This document shows, one piece after another, positions 1-8,890 of a DNA stretch of 64,000 bases (within the stretch, counting starts at the first letter, position 1; each line of letters opens with the position of its first letter). The stretch spans positions 90,537 through 154,536 of the forward strand of contig DFTH01000005.1 in NCBI GenBank assembly GCA_002379425.1. Direction: 5' to 3'. The DNA comes from Prevotella sp. UBA4217 (lineage in GTDB: Bacteria; Bacteroidota; Bacteroidia; Bacteroidales; Bacteroidaceae). The position numbers and the translations under genes were made by a program. The notes under the pieces are model-generated. The model made no database searches, was not told the DNA's origin, and was given only the letters and a program-made list of their open reading frames with translations.

Positions 1-771
1 CTGCTTGCCCAACTCAGTATCATTGGAAGCGATGGGGTTATACTCACCGCGGCCACCGGCTGTCAGGCGCTTTGGATCCACGCCATAGTCGTTCTGCAGA
101 GCCTGTACCACTGAGGAGGCACGGAGTGTCGAGAGGTCCCAGTTGTTACGGATGTTGGTCTTCTTGATGGGCACATTGTCGGTATTACCCTCAATGAGCA
201 CGTCGTAGTCCTTATAGTCCTTGATGATCTTGGCAATCTTCGACAGGGTCTCAGCGGCACGGCTGTTGATCTCGTAGGAGCCGCTCTTATAGAGCATATT
301 GTCAGCCAGGGAGATATAGACCACACCCTTCAGCACCTGCACATCCACCTCCTTGAGTTCCTCCTTGGAAAGAGAGCGCGTCAGATTGTTCGTCAGCACC
401 ATATTCAGGGAGTCGCTCTTCGACTTCACTTCCACCAGATGACGGATATACTGGTTCGACTCATTGATCTGATCGACCAGTTTCTCGATGGAAATATTGT
501 TTTGATTGGCATTCGTCAGGCTCTTGTCGAGTGACTCCTGCAACTTAGCATACTTCGCTTCTGCTGCTCTAAGAGCCTGCTGCAACCCCTTCTGCTGCTC
601 CTCCAGCGCCGTAATACGGGCATTCTTGCCTGCCAGGTCCTCACGGGCATCCTGAAGTTTTTCAGTCAGAGATTTGTTCTCACTCTGGCAGTTGGCCAGG
701 TCTTTCTTACTGGCACAACTCGTCATCATCAGAGTTACGGCCAAGGCAAAAAACAAAACATTCTTCTTCAT
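1..771 (-). CDS. OmpA-family peptidoglycan-binding lipoprotein (3' end beyond window)
   Basis: This gene reads leftward and runs off the window edge after 257 codons. It starts MKKNVLFFALAV and has a lipobox (MMTSC), so it should be a lipoprotein. A coiled-coil stretch of roughly residues 25-95, rich in Lys, Glu and Gln, follows. From about residue 140 comes an OmpA C-terminal-like domain with the hallmark pattern VLIEGNTDNVP...NNWDLSTLRASSV, which in this family binds diaminopimelate in peptidoglycan. The likely role is tethering the outer membrane to the cell wall. An in-frame ATG two codons upstream (777) is an alternative start. It is divergent from the aminopeptidase gene and a TAATTTTG box lies about 30 bp upstream. 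Family assignment is confident; the specific role is inferred. Confidence 0.85.
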   Translation of the reverse strand, partial: MKKNVLFFALAVTLMMTSCASKKDLANCQSENKSLTEKLQDAREDLAGKNARITALEEQQKGLQQALRAAEAKYAKLQESLDKSLTNANQNNISIEKLVDQINESNQYIRHLVEVKSKSDSLNMVLTNNLTRSLSKEELKEVDVQVLKGVVYISLADNMLYKSGSYEINSRAAETLSKIAKIIKDYKDYDVLIEGNTDNVPIKKTNIRNNWDLSTLRASSVVQALQNDYGVDPKRLTAGGRGEYNPIASNDTELGKQ

Positions 772-800
772 ATCCATATCGATTTTATGTGTAACGAATG

Positions 801-870
801 CAAAATTAGTGAACTAACCGAAAAAACAATGAAAAACTGCTTGTTATTAGAATTATTTTAATTAAATTTG
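801..870. promoter_or_regulatory. Divergent Bacteroidetes-type promoters
   Basis: TAATTTTG (801-808, minus strand) faces the OmpA-like gene. TAAATTTG (863-870, plus strand), with CTTG 19 bp upstream, faces the aminopeptidase. Both match the Bacteroidetes -7 consensus TAnnTTTG. Confidence 0.6.
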
Positions 871-891
871 CAGACAAAAACCAAAATAGCA

Positions 892-3471
892 ATGAAAAAT
901 ATCAGATTCTTACTCATCGCTGCACTGAGTATGATCGTTTTAAACACACATGCTCAGATGCTTTCCAAAGGTGTCTCTAAGGAACTTGCAGACCATAGAA
1001 AAGCAAACATCAGCAACATTGCCTACGATCTTACTTTCAACATCCCTTCTGACCTCAACAAAAGAGTGACAGGTAAGGCTTACATCCATTTTGAACTAAA
1101 GAACGTTGAAGATGTCATCCTGGATTTCCAGGGTGAGTTCAATGGTACCTGCTATACCTACACCGGCAAGAAGAATAAGAGGCGTGCCACGAATGCCATT
1201 TACCAGAATGAGCATATCATCATTCCCGCCAAGGCTCTCCAGCCGGGTAAGAACAAGGTCGAGTTGGACTTCGGGGCTCTCGACAAAGCCCTGAATCGCC
1301 ATGAAAACTATATGTACACCATCTTTGTGCCAGACTTGGCCCGATCAGTCTTCCCCTGCTTCGATCAGCCTGACCTTCGGGCCGTCTTCCTCACTGGTCT
1401 GGCAGCCCCCACTGGCTGGAAGGCCATGGCCAGCGACAATAGTTGCCAGTTACCCACCTACCTTTACTCCTTCGTGGCTGGCAATTTCCAGGAGAAGATA
1501 GCGACTCGCGACGGACGGCCGATGCGCGCGCTCTACCTGGAGACAGACCCTGCCAAGGTCGCTCAACTCGACAAGATATTCGACGAGGCCGCCCAGGCAC
1601 TGAAATGGATGGAGGGCTATACCGGGATCGCATGCCCATTCAATGAATATGGCCTGGTCATCCTGCCCAACTATCAGTTTGGCGGCATGGAGCACCCGGG
1701 TGCCATCCAACTGAGCGACCGGCATATCTTCCTTGAGAAGAGCGCCACTCAGGAAGATGAACTCGCCCGCACGGAACTGATTGCCCACGAGACGGCCCAT
1801 CTCTGGTTTGGCGACCTGGTATCGCTGAAATGGTTTGAAGATGTATGGACGAAGGAAGTCTTTGCCAACTTTATGGCCTCGAAGATTACCCGTCGCCACT
1901 ATCGAGGTATCGACCACGACCTCAACTTCCTGAAGACCTACCAGACCCACGCCATTGCCAGCGACCGTACGGATGGTACTCATCCCATAGCCCAACAGTT
2001 GTCGAACCTGAATCACGCCAGTCTCCTTTACGACGATATCATCTACCACAAGGCACCAGTGATGATGCGCATGCTGGAACGGATAATGGGAGCCACGGCC
2101 ATGCAGAACGGACTCAACCAGTTCCTTGTGCAGCATCAGTTCGACAATGCCAGTTGGGACGAACTCATCAACACGCTTGACCAGGCTGCTCCTAAGGCCG
2201 GCGTCAAGAAGTTCAGCGATATCTGGGTGAAACAGAAGGGCATGCCCACAATCCATACCAGTTACAAGAACGGGAACCTTATCGTCACCCAGTCGGATCC
2301 TTTCAACCGTGGTGTCTTCTGGCCGCAGAAGTTCCAGATTAAGATTATCTACGACCTGGGAAAGAGCCGTACGGAGGTCATTGACATGAAAGAACCGTCG
2401 GTGACCGTCAAGTTGGGCAGGCGTCCCGATTTCATCATCCCCAATGCCGACGGGATGGGCTACGGACTTTTCACGCTCGACGATGAGTATGTCCGCCTGA
2501 TGCCAAAGCGACTCATTACCACCCGCGATGACCTGAACCGCTATGCATTGCTGCAGGTCATCCACGACAATTACCTGCTGGGTAAGATCTCACCTTCATA
2601 TTTCGGCGAGATTTTCCGGATGATGTGCAAAGAGAAGAATCCGCAGGTCCTCTCATCTGCCGTTGACCACATGTTCAAGATTCTCGATGATGTGAGAGAA
2701 GACCAGCGTGCAGCACTTGAACTCTGCGTGATGGACCTCCTTAAAGAGAACAGCGCGAAGGAGTGCCACCAGAGTATCATCCGAAAGATGAGCCGCTGCG
2801 CATCTTCACCAGAGGTGCTCGACCAGATCGAGACTATCTGGCGAAATCACAGCAACCCGGTTCTCGACGATCATGACTATATGGAGATGGCCTATCGCCT
2901 GGCCATCATGCACCCGCAGCAGTGGCAGGAGTTCATCAGCAAACAGCGTTCACTGCTCAAGAACGAACTGCTCAGGCAGGAGTTCGACTATGTCAGTCGC
3001 GCCTGCAACCCCGACGCAAACCAGCGCCTCCTGCTCTTCAACGAACTGCTTCGTCCAGAAAACCGCAAGCAGGAGCCCTGGGCCATCGCTGCGCTGCGCC
3101 TGCTCAACTCCGACGTGTTCGAGCCCCAGAGCAACGCCTATATCGAGGCTAGCCTGAAGTCACTGGAGTATATCCTGCAGACAAGTGACATCTTCTTCCC
3201 GAGCAAGTGGATGAAGGCTCTAATAGGTGGTCACAAGAGCAAGGAGGCCGCACAGATCATTGATAACTTCATGAAAGCCCATCCTGACTACCCGCAGAAT
3301 CTGAAGAACAAGGTATTGGAGGCCTCGTGGATCCTGATGAAGCAGGTGCCGTACGTGGAACCTGCCAAGCCGAAGGCTACGGCGGTCAATCCTAAGACTT
3401 CAGCAACCCAGTCGAAGGCCAAGGCCAAGGCTACCAGCAAGACAAACAAAAAGACAACCAAAAAAAGATAA
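892..3471 (+). CDS. M1-family zinc aminopeptidase, secreted
   Basis: A secreted or periplasmic aminopeptidase of 859 residues that removes N-terminal amino acids from peptides. The zinc site is complete: HETAH at residues 299-303 and the third ligand Glu322 in the KEVFAN motif, giving HExxH-x18-E. The substrate-anchoring GGMEH motif (GxMEN type) lies about 30 residues earlier. The ATG at 892 gives a clean signal peptide (MKNIRFLLIAALSMIVL...AQ). A TTG 24 bp upstream falls inside the predicted -7 box and is unlikely to be the start. The last 35 residues are a Lys/Thr/Ala-rich low-complexity tail. purL follows after 3 bp, so the two may be co-transcribed. Confidence 0.93.
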   Translation: MKNIRFLLIAALSMIVLNTHAQMLSKGVSKELADHRKANISNIAYDLTFNIPSDLNKRVTGKAYIHFELKNVEDVILDFQGEFNGTCYTYTGKKNKRRATNAIYQNEHIIIPAKALQPGKNKVELDFGALDKALNRHENYMYTIFVPDLARSVFPCFDQPDLRAVFLTGLAAPTGWKAMASDNSCQLPTYLYSFVAGNFQEKIATRDGRPMRALYLETDPAKVAQLDKIFDEAAQALKWMEGYTGIACPFNEYGLVILPNYQFGGMEHPGAIQLSDRHIFLEKSATQEDELARTELIAHETAHLWFGDLVSLKWFEDVWTKEVFANFMASKITRRHYRGIDHDLNFLKTYQTHAIASDRTDGTHPIAQQLSNLNHASLLYDDIIYHKAPVMMRMLERIMGATAMQNGLNQFLVQHQFDNASWDELINTLDQAAPKAGVKKFSDIWVKQKGMPTIHTSYKNGNLIVTQSDPFNRGVFWPQKFQIKIIYDLGKSRTEVIDMKEPSVTVKLGRRPDFIIPNADGMGYGLFTLDDEYVRLMPKRLITTRDDLNRYALLQVIHDNYLLGKISPSYFGEIFRMMCKEKNPQVLSSAVDHMFKILDDVREDQRAALELCVMDLLKENSAKECHQSIIRKMSRCASSPEVLDQIETIWRNHSNPVLDDHDYMEMAYRLAIMHPQQWQEFISKQRSLLKNELLRQEFDYVSRACNPDANQRLLLFNELLRPENRKQEPWAIAALRLLNSDVFEPQSNAYIEASLKSLEYILQTSDIFFPSKWMKALIGGHKSKEAAQIIDNFMKAHPDYPQNLKNKVLEASWILMKQVPYVEPAKPKATAVNPKTSATQSKAKAKATSKTNKKTTKKR

Positions 3472-3474
3472 GAT

Positions 3475-6400
3475 ATGATACGATTCTTCAAGACCCCACA
3501 AACGACAGTGATTGCCACTGAGATAGACCACACACTGAGTGAACAGGAAATCAAGGAACTAAACTGGCTCTACGGTGGGGCCACGCTGCTCGATGACGAC
3601 CAACTCGACGGCTTTTTCGTCGGTCCACGCCGTGAGATGGTGACGCCATGGTCCACCAACGCAGTAGAAATCACCCAGAACATGGGCCTTCAGGGCATCA
3701 GCCGCATCGAGGAGTATTTCCCCGTCGCTTCCAAGGATGCTGAGTATGACGAGATGCTGCAACGCATGTACGACGGCATCAATCAGGACATCTTCACGAT
3801 TAACATCAAGCCCGAGCCCATCAAGCATGTGGAGAACCTCGAGGAATACAACGAACAGGAAGGTCTGGCTCTCTCTCCTGAGGAGATAGAATACCTGCAT
3901 GGACTGGAAAAACAGAACGGCCGTCCACTCACCGACTCTGAGATCTTCGGTTTCGCCCAGATTAACTCCGAGCACTGCCGCCATAAGATCTTCGGCGGTA
4001 CGTTTATTATCGACGGCAAGGAGATGGAATCAAGTCTCTTCGCCATGATTAAGAAGACCACGCAGGAGAATCCCAACAAGATCCTCTCGGCCTATAAGGA
4101 TAACGTGGCCTTTGCACAGGGCCCGGTGATTGAGCAGTTTGCCCCGAAGGACCAGAGCACGAGCGACTGGTTCCAGGTGAAGGACATCGAGAGCGTCATC
4201 TCCCTGAAGGCTGAGACCCACAACTTCCCCACCACCGTGGAGCCCTTCAACGGTGCCGCTACGGGTACGGGCGGTGAGATCCGCGACCGTATGGGTGGTG
4301 GCGTAGGCTCCTGGCCCATTGCCGGAACAGCGGTCTATATGACAGCCTATCCTCGTCTGACAGACGATGAGGGGGCTGCCCGCGATTGGGAGGATATCCT
4401 GCCGGTGCGTGAGTGGCTGTACCAGACACCGCAGCAGATTCTGACAAAGGCCTCTAACGGTGCCTCAGACTTCGGCAACAAGTTCGGCCAGCCGCTGATC
4501 TGCGGTTCTGTGCTGACCTTCGAGCATCAGGAGGGTAAGGAGAAATATGCCTACGACAAGGTCATCATGCTCGCCGGTGGCGTGGGCTATGGCACCAAGC
4601 GCGACTGTCTGAAGAAAGAGCCCCAGAAGGGCAACAAGGTGGTCGTGGTCGGTGGTGACAACTACCGCATCGGACTGGGTGGCGGCTCCGTATCATCCGT
4701 GGATACCGGCCGCTATAGCAATGGCATCGAACTGAATGCCGTGCAGCGTGCCAACCCAGAGATGCAGAAGCGAGCCTACAACCTCGTGCGTGCTCTCTGC
4801 GAAGAGGATGTCAATCCCGTTGTTTCCATCCACGACCACGGATCGGCCGGACACCTGAACTGTCTGTCGGAACTCGTCGAGGAGTGTGGCGGTGAGATCG
4901 ACATGACCAAACTGCCCATCGGCGACAAGACACTCTCAAGTAAGGAGATCATCGCCAACGAGAGTCAGGAGCGCATGGGTCTGCTCATCGACGAGAAGCA
5001 TATCGAGCATGTCCGCAGGATTGCCGAGCGTGAGCGCGCCCCGCTATACGTCGTCGGCGAGACCACTGGCGATGCCCACTTCTCCTTCAAGCAGGGCGAC
5101 GGCGTGAAGCCCTTCGACCTCGACGTGGCACAGATGTTCGGCCACTCGCCCAAGACCATCATGCGCGACAATACCGTGGAGCGCCACTACCAGAACGTAG
5201 AATATCCCCTAGAAAACCTAGATAACCTAGGCATCCTAGAATACCTAGAGCGCGTCCTCCAGTTGGAGGCCGTGGCCTGTAAGGACTGGCTGACAAATAA
5301 GGTCGATCGCTCGGTGACAGGTAAGATTGCCCGTCAGCAGTGTCAGGGTGAGATCCAGTTGCCGCTCAGCGACTGCGGTGTCGTAGCCCTCGACTATCGC
5401 GGAGAGAAAGGTATTGCCACCGCCCTCGGTCATGCGCCGCAGGCCGGACTGGCCGACCCCGCTGCCGGTTCTGTACTCTCTGTCGCAGAGGCACTGACGA
5501 ACATCGTCTGGGCTCCGCTGGCTGAAGGCATGGACAGCATCTCCCTCTCAGCCAACTGGATGTGGCCGTGCCGCTCCCAGGAGGGTGAGGATGCCCGCCT
5601 GTATGCCGGAGTGAAGGCCCTCTCCGACTTCTGCTGCGACCTGCACATCAACGTGCCGACGGGTAAGGACTCGCTCTCACTCTCCCAGCAGTATCCCAAC
5701 GGTGAGAAGATCATCTCTCCGGGAACGGTCATCGTATCGGCTGGCGGTGAGGTATCAGATATCAAGAAAGTCGTATCCCCCGTATTGGTGAACGACAAGA
5801 ACGCCTCCATCTATCATATCGACTTCTCGTTCGACGAGCAGCGCCTCGGCGGCTCGGCCTTCGCCCAGAGTCTGGGCAAGGTAGGCGACGACGTGCCCAC
5901 CGTGAAGAATGCCGAATACTTCTGTGATGCCTTCAACGCTATCCAGGAGTTGATCAAGAAGGGCTGGATCATGGCCGGTCACGACATCTCTGCCGGTGGT
6001 CTGATTACCACCCTGCTGGAGATGTGCTTCGCCAACACGAAGGGCGGTATGCACATCAACCTGCACGACATCTGCAAGGACGGTGATATCGTAAAGGCTC
6101 TCTTCGCCGAGAACCCAGGCGTGGTTATCGAGGTAGCAGATGAGCATAAGCAGGAGTTCAAGGACTTCATGGAGGATATGGGTGTCGGCTATGCCAAGAT
6201 CGGCTACCCCGTCGAAGACACCCGCGAGATCAAACTAGTCTATCCTAGTATCCCTAGCAATCCTAGTCAGACCAGCGAACTCACCTTCGACATCGACGCC
6301 CTCCGCGACGTATGGTATAAGACCTCCTACCTGCTCGACCGCAAACAGAGTTTCAACGGCAAGGCCAAGGAGCGCTTCGAGAACTACAAGAAGCAGCCAC

Positions 6401-7233
6401 TGGAGATGAAGTTCCCCAAGGGCTTCACCGGCAAACTCGCCCAATACGGTCTGAATCCCGACCGCCGGGAGAAGAGCGGCGTCAAGGCTGCAATCATCCG
6501 TGAGAAGGGAACGAACGGTGAGCGCGAGATGGCCTACATGCTCTACCTGGCCGGCTTTGACGTGAAGGACGTGATGATGACCGACCTCATCACAGGTCGC
6601 GAGACCCTCGAAGAGGTGAACCTCATCGTCTTCTGCGGCGGATTCTCCAACAGCGACGTGCTCGGCTCTGCCAAGGGATGGGCCGGTGCCTTCCTCTTCA
6701 ACCCGAAGGCCAAGGAGGCGCTGGATCAATTCTATGCCCGTAAGGATACCCTCTCGCTCGGTATCTGTAACGGCTGTCAGTTGATGGTGGAACTGGGACT
6801 CACTGGCGCCAAGGGCGCACAGATGCTGCACAACGACTCGCATAAGTTCGAGAGTGGCTTCCTCTCTCTCGACATCCCTCAGAACAATAGTGTGATGTTC
6901 GGCAGCCTAAGCGGTTCAAAACTCGGCATCTGGGTGGCTCACGGAGAGGGCAAATTCTCACTACCCGAGCCAGAGAGCAGTTACAACGTGATTGCCAAGT
7001 ACAACTATGCCGGCTATCCCGCCAACCCCAACGGCTCTGACTACAACGTGGCCGGCATCTGCTCGGCCGACGGCCGCCATCTCTGCATGATGCCACACCT
7101 GGAGCGCGCCTTCTTCCCCTGGCAGAACGCCTGGTATCCCGCCGACCGTCGTCAGGACGAGGTGACGCCTTGGATCGAGGCCTTCGTCAATGCCCGTCGT
7201 TGGATTGAGAAATGCACAAAGCACAATGCATAA
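3475..7233 (+). CDS. purL: Phosphoribosylformylglycinamidine synthase (large single-chain form)
   Basis: Catalyses the fourth step of purine synthesis, FGAR + Gln + ATP to FGAM. At 1252 residues it is the fused form with the N-terminal PurS-like region, two ATP-binding AIRS-type halves and a C-terminal class I glutamine amidotransferase domain. Visible motifs are INSEHCRHK, KAETHNFPT, GTGGEIRDR, and the glutaminase nucleophile motif LGICNGCQL near residue 1100. Two stretches look inserted at the DNA level: residues ~578-592 (repeated Leu-acidic triplets) and ~924-930 (Pro-Ser triplets), each encoded by 9-bp-period CCTAG arrays. The last codons and stop lie in a TGCACAAT-type microrepeat that continues downstream. 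Confidence 0.97.
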   Translation: MIRFFKTPQTTVIATEIDHTLSEQEIKELNWLYGGATLLDDDQLDGFFVGPRREMVTPWSTNAVEITQNMGLQGISRIEEYFPVASKDAEYDEMLQRMYDGINQDIFTINIKPEPIKHVENLEEYNEQEGLALSPEEIEYLHGLEKQNGRPLTDSEIFGFAQINSEHCRHKIFGGTFIIDGKEMESSLFAMIKKTTQENPNKILSAYKDNVAFAQGPVIEQFAPKDQSTSDWFQVKDIESVISLKAETHNFPTTVEPFNGAATGTGGEIRDRMGGGVGSWPIAGTAVYMTAYPRLTDDEGAARDWEDILPVREWLYQTPQQILTKASNGASDFGNKFGQPLICGSVLTFEHQEGKEKYAYDKVIMLAGGVGYGTKRDCLKKEPQKGNKVVVVGGDNYRIGLGGGSVSSVDTGRYSNGIELNAVQRANPEMQKRAYNLVRALCEEDVNPVVSIHDHGSAGHLNCLSELVEECGGEIDMTKLPIGDKTLSSKEIIANESQERMGLLIDEKHIEHVRRIAERERAPLYVVGETTGDAHFSFKQGDGVKPFDLDVAQMFGHSPKTIMRDNTVERHYQNVEYPLENLDNLGILEYLERVLQLEAVACKDWLTNKVDRSVTGKIARQQCQGEIQLPLSDCGVVALDYRGEKGIATALGHAPQAGLADPAAGSVLSVAEALTNIVWAPLAEGMDSISLSANWMWPCRSQEGEDARLYAGVKALSDFCCDLHINVPTGKDSLSLSQQYPNGEKIISPGTVIVSAGGEVSDIKKVVSPVLVNDKNASIYHIDFSFDEQRLGGSAFAQSLGKVGDDVPTVKNAEYFCDAFNAIQELIKKGWIMAGHDISAGGLITTLLEMCFANTKGGMHINLHDICKDGDIVKALFAENPGVVIEVADEHKQEFKDFMEDMGVGYAKIGYPVEDTREIKLVYPSIPSNPSQTSELTFDIDALRDVWYKTSYLLDRKQSFNGKAKERFENYKKQPLEMKFPKGFTGKLAQYGLNPDRREKSGVKAAIIREKGTNGEREMAYMLYLAGFDVKDVMMTDLITGRETLEEVNLIVFCGGFSNSDVLGSAKGWAGAFLFNPKAKEALDQFYARKDTLSLGICNGCQLMVELGLTGAKGAQMLHNDSHKFESGFLSLDIPQNNSVMFGSLSGSKLGIWVAHGEGKFSLPEPESSYNVIAKYNYAGYPANPNGSDYNVAGICSADGRHLCMMPHLERAFFPWQNAWYPADRRQDEVTPWIEAFVNARRWIEKCTKHNA
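5208..5248 (+). repeat. CCTAG array, 9-bp period, 5 copies, inside purL
   Basis: CCTAG begins at 5208, 5217, 5226, 5235 and 5244, exactly nine bases apart. In purL it is read as CTA-Gnn-nnC, giving Leu every third residue using the rare CTA codon. The intervening bases vary. Confidence 0.85.
6244..6266 (+). repeat. CCTAG array, 9-bp period, 3 copies, inside purL
   Basis: CCTAG begins at 6244, 6253 and 6262, preceded by a degenerate ACTAG at 6234. Here the frame is CCT-AGT-nnn, encoding Pro-Ser-X repeats, a different frame from the tract at 5208. Confidence 0.85.
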
Positions 7234-7257
7234 TGCACAATTTAAGCGTAGCCAATT

Positions 7258-7803
7258 GTGAATTTTGAACTATTCAAGACCTTCTTTCGGATTGGCATAT
7301 TCACCCTCGGCGGTGGATATGCCATGATTCCCTTGATAGAGGAAGAGGTGGTCAATAAGCACAAGTGGGTGGAGAAGGAAGAGATGCTCGACCTGATCGC
7401 CATCGCCCAGAGTTGTCCGGGCGTGTTTGCCATCAACATCGCCATCTTCACCGGCTATAAGTTGCAGAAGACACACGGTGCCATCGCCTCGGCCATCGGC
7501 ACGGCCCTGCCCTCCTTCCTCATCATCCTCGCCATCGCCATCTTCTTCAAGCAGTTTGAGGATAATAAGGTGGTGGCGGCCATGTTCCGCGGCATCCGTC
7601 CAGCCGTGGTGGCACTGATTGCCGTGCCTACCTTCCGCCTGGGACAGAGTGCCAAGTTGAATCGCTACACCATCTGGATCCCCGTCGCCTGTGCCCTGGC
7701 CATCTGGGCACTCGGCGTCTCACCTATCTATGTTATAATCATAGCCGGGATCGGGGGGTATTTGTATGGGAAGGTAAGGAGTAAGGAGGCAGTAGTTAAG
7801 TAG
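7258..7803 (+). CDS. chrA: Chromate transporter family protein, first half-size subunit
   Basis: A 181-residue membrane protein of the CHR family with a single CHR domain. It shows the family signature FFRIGIFTLGGGYAMIPLIEEEVV near the N terminus and SCPGVFAINIA around residue 50. Several hydrophobic segments follow. Short CHR proteins are known to work in pairs, and the next gene encodes the partner. The family includes chromate exporters, but the natural substrate here is unknown. The start is a GTG within a microrepeat-rich leader just after purL. The final residues AVVK and the stop codon are encoded by the first copy of a 15-bp tandem repeat. Confidence 0.85.
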   Translation: MNFELFKTFFRIGIFTLGGGYAMIPLIEEEVVNKHKWVEKEEMLDLIAIAQSCPGVFAINIAIFTGYKLQKTHGAIASAIGTALPSFLIILAIAIFFKQFEDNKVVAAMFRGIRPAVVALIAVPTFRLGQSAKLNRYTIWIPVACALAIWALGVSPIYVIIIAGIGGYLYGKVRSKEAVVK

Positions 7804-7830
7804 GCAGTAGTTAAGTAGGCAGTAGTTAAG
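7787..7830 (+). repeat. 15-bp tandem repeat (3 copies) spanning the chrA stop codon
   Basis: The unit TAGGCAGTAGTTAAG occurs at 7801-7815 and 7816-7830, with a first copy lacking the leading T at 7787-7800. Each unit reads AVVK-stop in the chrA frame, so the repeat supplies the stop codon and fills the gap to the next start at 7834. Confidence 0.85.
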
Positions 7831-7833
7831 GTA

Positions 7834-8409
7834 ATGATATTCCTCAGTTTATTCATCACGTTCTTCGAGATCGGGCTCTTCGGGTTCGGTGGCGGCTACG
7901 GCATGCTGTCGCTGATCCAGCATGAGACGGTGGAGACCCACCACTGGCTCTCCACGGCCGAGTTTACGGATATCGTGGCGATCTCACAGATGACCCCTGG
8001 CCCCATTGGCATCAACTCGGCTACCTACTGCGGCTATACCGCCATCCACAATGCCGGCTATGGCAACCTGCTGGCCATCCTCGGCTCCGCCACGGCGACA
8101 TTCGCCCTGGTGCTGCCCTCGCTGATCCTGATGATCCTCATCAGCAAGATGTTTATGAAGTATATGAATACCCCACTGGTACAGTCGGTCTTCACGGGGC
8201 TCCGCCCCGCTGTCGTCGGACTGCTTGCGGCTGCCACCCTGCTCCTCTGCAATGCAGAGAACTTCTCCACCCCGACGGAGAACCCCTGGCAGTTCTTTAT
8301 CAGTATAGCCCTCTTTCTCGCCACCGCCTTTGGCACTGGCTACCTGAAGATCAATCCTATACGGATGATCTGCTATGCCGCCTTCGCCGGCCTACTGCTG
8401 CTTTATTAA
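7834..8409 (+). CDS. chrA: Chromate transporter family protein, second half-size subunit
   Basis: A 191-residue CHR-domain membrane protein, paralogous to the preceding gene and probably its partner in a heteromeric transporter. It has the matching signature FFEIGLFGFGGGYGMLSLIQHETV at the N terminus and QMTPGPIGINSATYCGY around residue 55, then hydrophobic segments up to the C-terminal AAFAGLLLLY. The gene lies 30 bp after the first subunit in the same orientation. The shared gene pair supports the assignment strongly; the transported ion is not evident from sequence. Confidence 0.86.
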   Translation: MIFLSLFITFFEIGLFGFGGGYGMLSLIQHETVETHHWLSTAEFTDIVAISQMTPGPIGINSATYCGYTAIHNAGYGNLLAILGSATATFALVLPSLILMILISKMFMKYMNTPLVQSVFTGLRPAVVGLLAAATLLLCNAENFSTPTENPWQFFISIALFLATAFGTGYLKINPIRMICYAAFAGLLLLY

Positions 8410-8819
8410 AGCAAACTAAATATGTCTTTGCCTATCTGTACCAGACGGTTGACGGGCAGACCTGGCATATCCAGAAGATCCTTAATCGACTCTATCGCCA
8501 TCCAAAAGAGGAAATAACCGAACAATCCGTACTTAGAGCCATCAATACTATCATAGCCGAACAGGAAATCAATTATCAGAGCAATTACCACTTATTGACG
8601 GAAAATCAGGCAAGGCTTCTGAGGGCCATAGCCATCCAGGGAACCGTCACCGCTCCTACATCCTCAGAGTTCATCCTTCGTCATCGTTTGTCTGCCCCCA
8701 GCAGTATCAAGCAGGCTATCAGTTCGCTGTTAGAAAAGGAATTCCTGTACCACGATCCTCAAAGGGGCTACATGGTTTACGACCGATTTTTCGGCATGTG
8801 GCTCAAACAACTGGCATAA
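8410..8819 (+). pseudogene. C-terminal remnant of an archaeal-type ATPase
   Basis: The frame ending at 8819 is open from within the end of chrA, but the only starts are a weak TTG at 8595 or nothing. The encoded peptide (KYVFAYLYQTVDG... to the C-terminal GYMVYDRFFGMWLKQ) resembles the C-terminal winged-helix part of Bacteroidetes AAA ATPases of the archaeal ATPase family. The P-loop portion (about 250 residues) is missing. I read it as a 5'-truncated gene whose front was lost when it came to lie next to chrA. It could in principle be expressed as a 74-residue winged-helix protein from the TTG. Family call is from memory of similar tails. Confidence 0.55.
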
Positions 8820-8836
8820 TCGCGCGCGGGCGCGAG

Positions 8837-8889
8837 AGTTGTCTTATCCACTTTTTATGTGTCCCACGTGTTTTTGGCTTAAGACAACT
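8837..8889. repeat. 10-bp inverted repeat with vapE-leader-like motif
   Basis: AGTTGTCTTA (8837-8846) and its exact complement TAAGACAACT (8880-8889) flank 33 bp containing ATGTGTCCCA (8857-8866). AGTTGTCTTA-N10-ATGTGTCCCA recurs with identical spacing at 40751-40780 in front of vapE. It lies between convergent gene ends and may also act as a transcription stop. Confidence 0.6.
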
Positions 8890-8890
8890 A

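Noticed and set aside
1450..2565. Long minus-strand open frame (371 codons) opposite the M1 aminopeptidase
   Set aside because: Shadow of a strongly coding gene with intact zinc motifs; the antisense product has no family likeness. The same holds for long frames opposite the GH43 gene (9800-10987), the GH43/kinase region (11811-13436), vapE (39505-40752), the M13 gene (42228-43943) and porU (59071-60219).
3475..7233. purL interrupted by foreign insertion
   Set aside because: Both CCTAG tracts keep the frame and all catalytic motifs are present, so the gene is intact.
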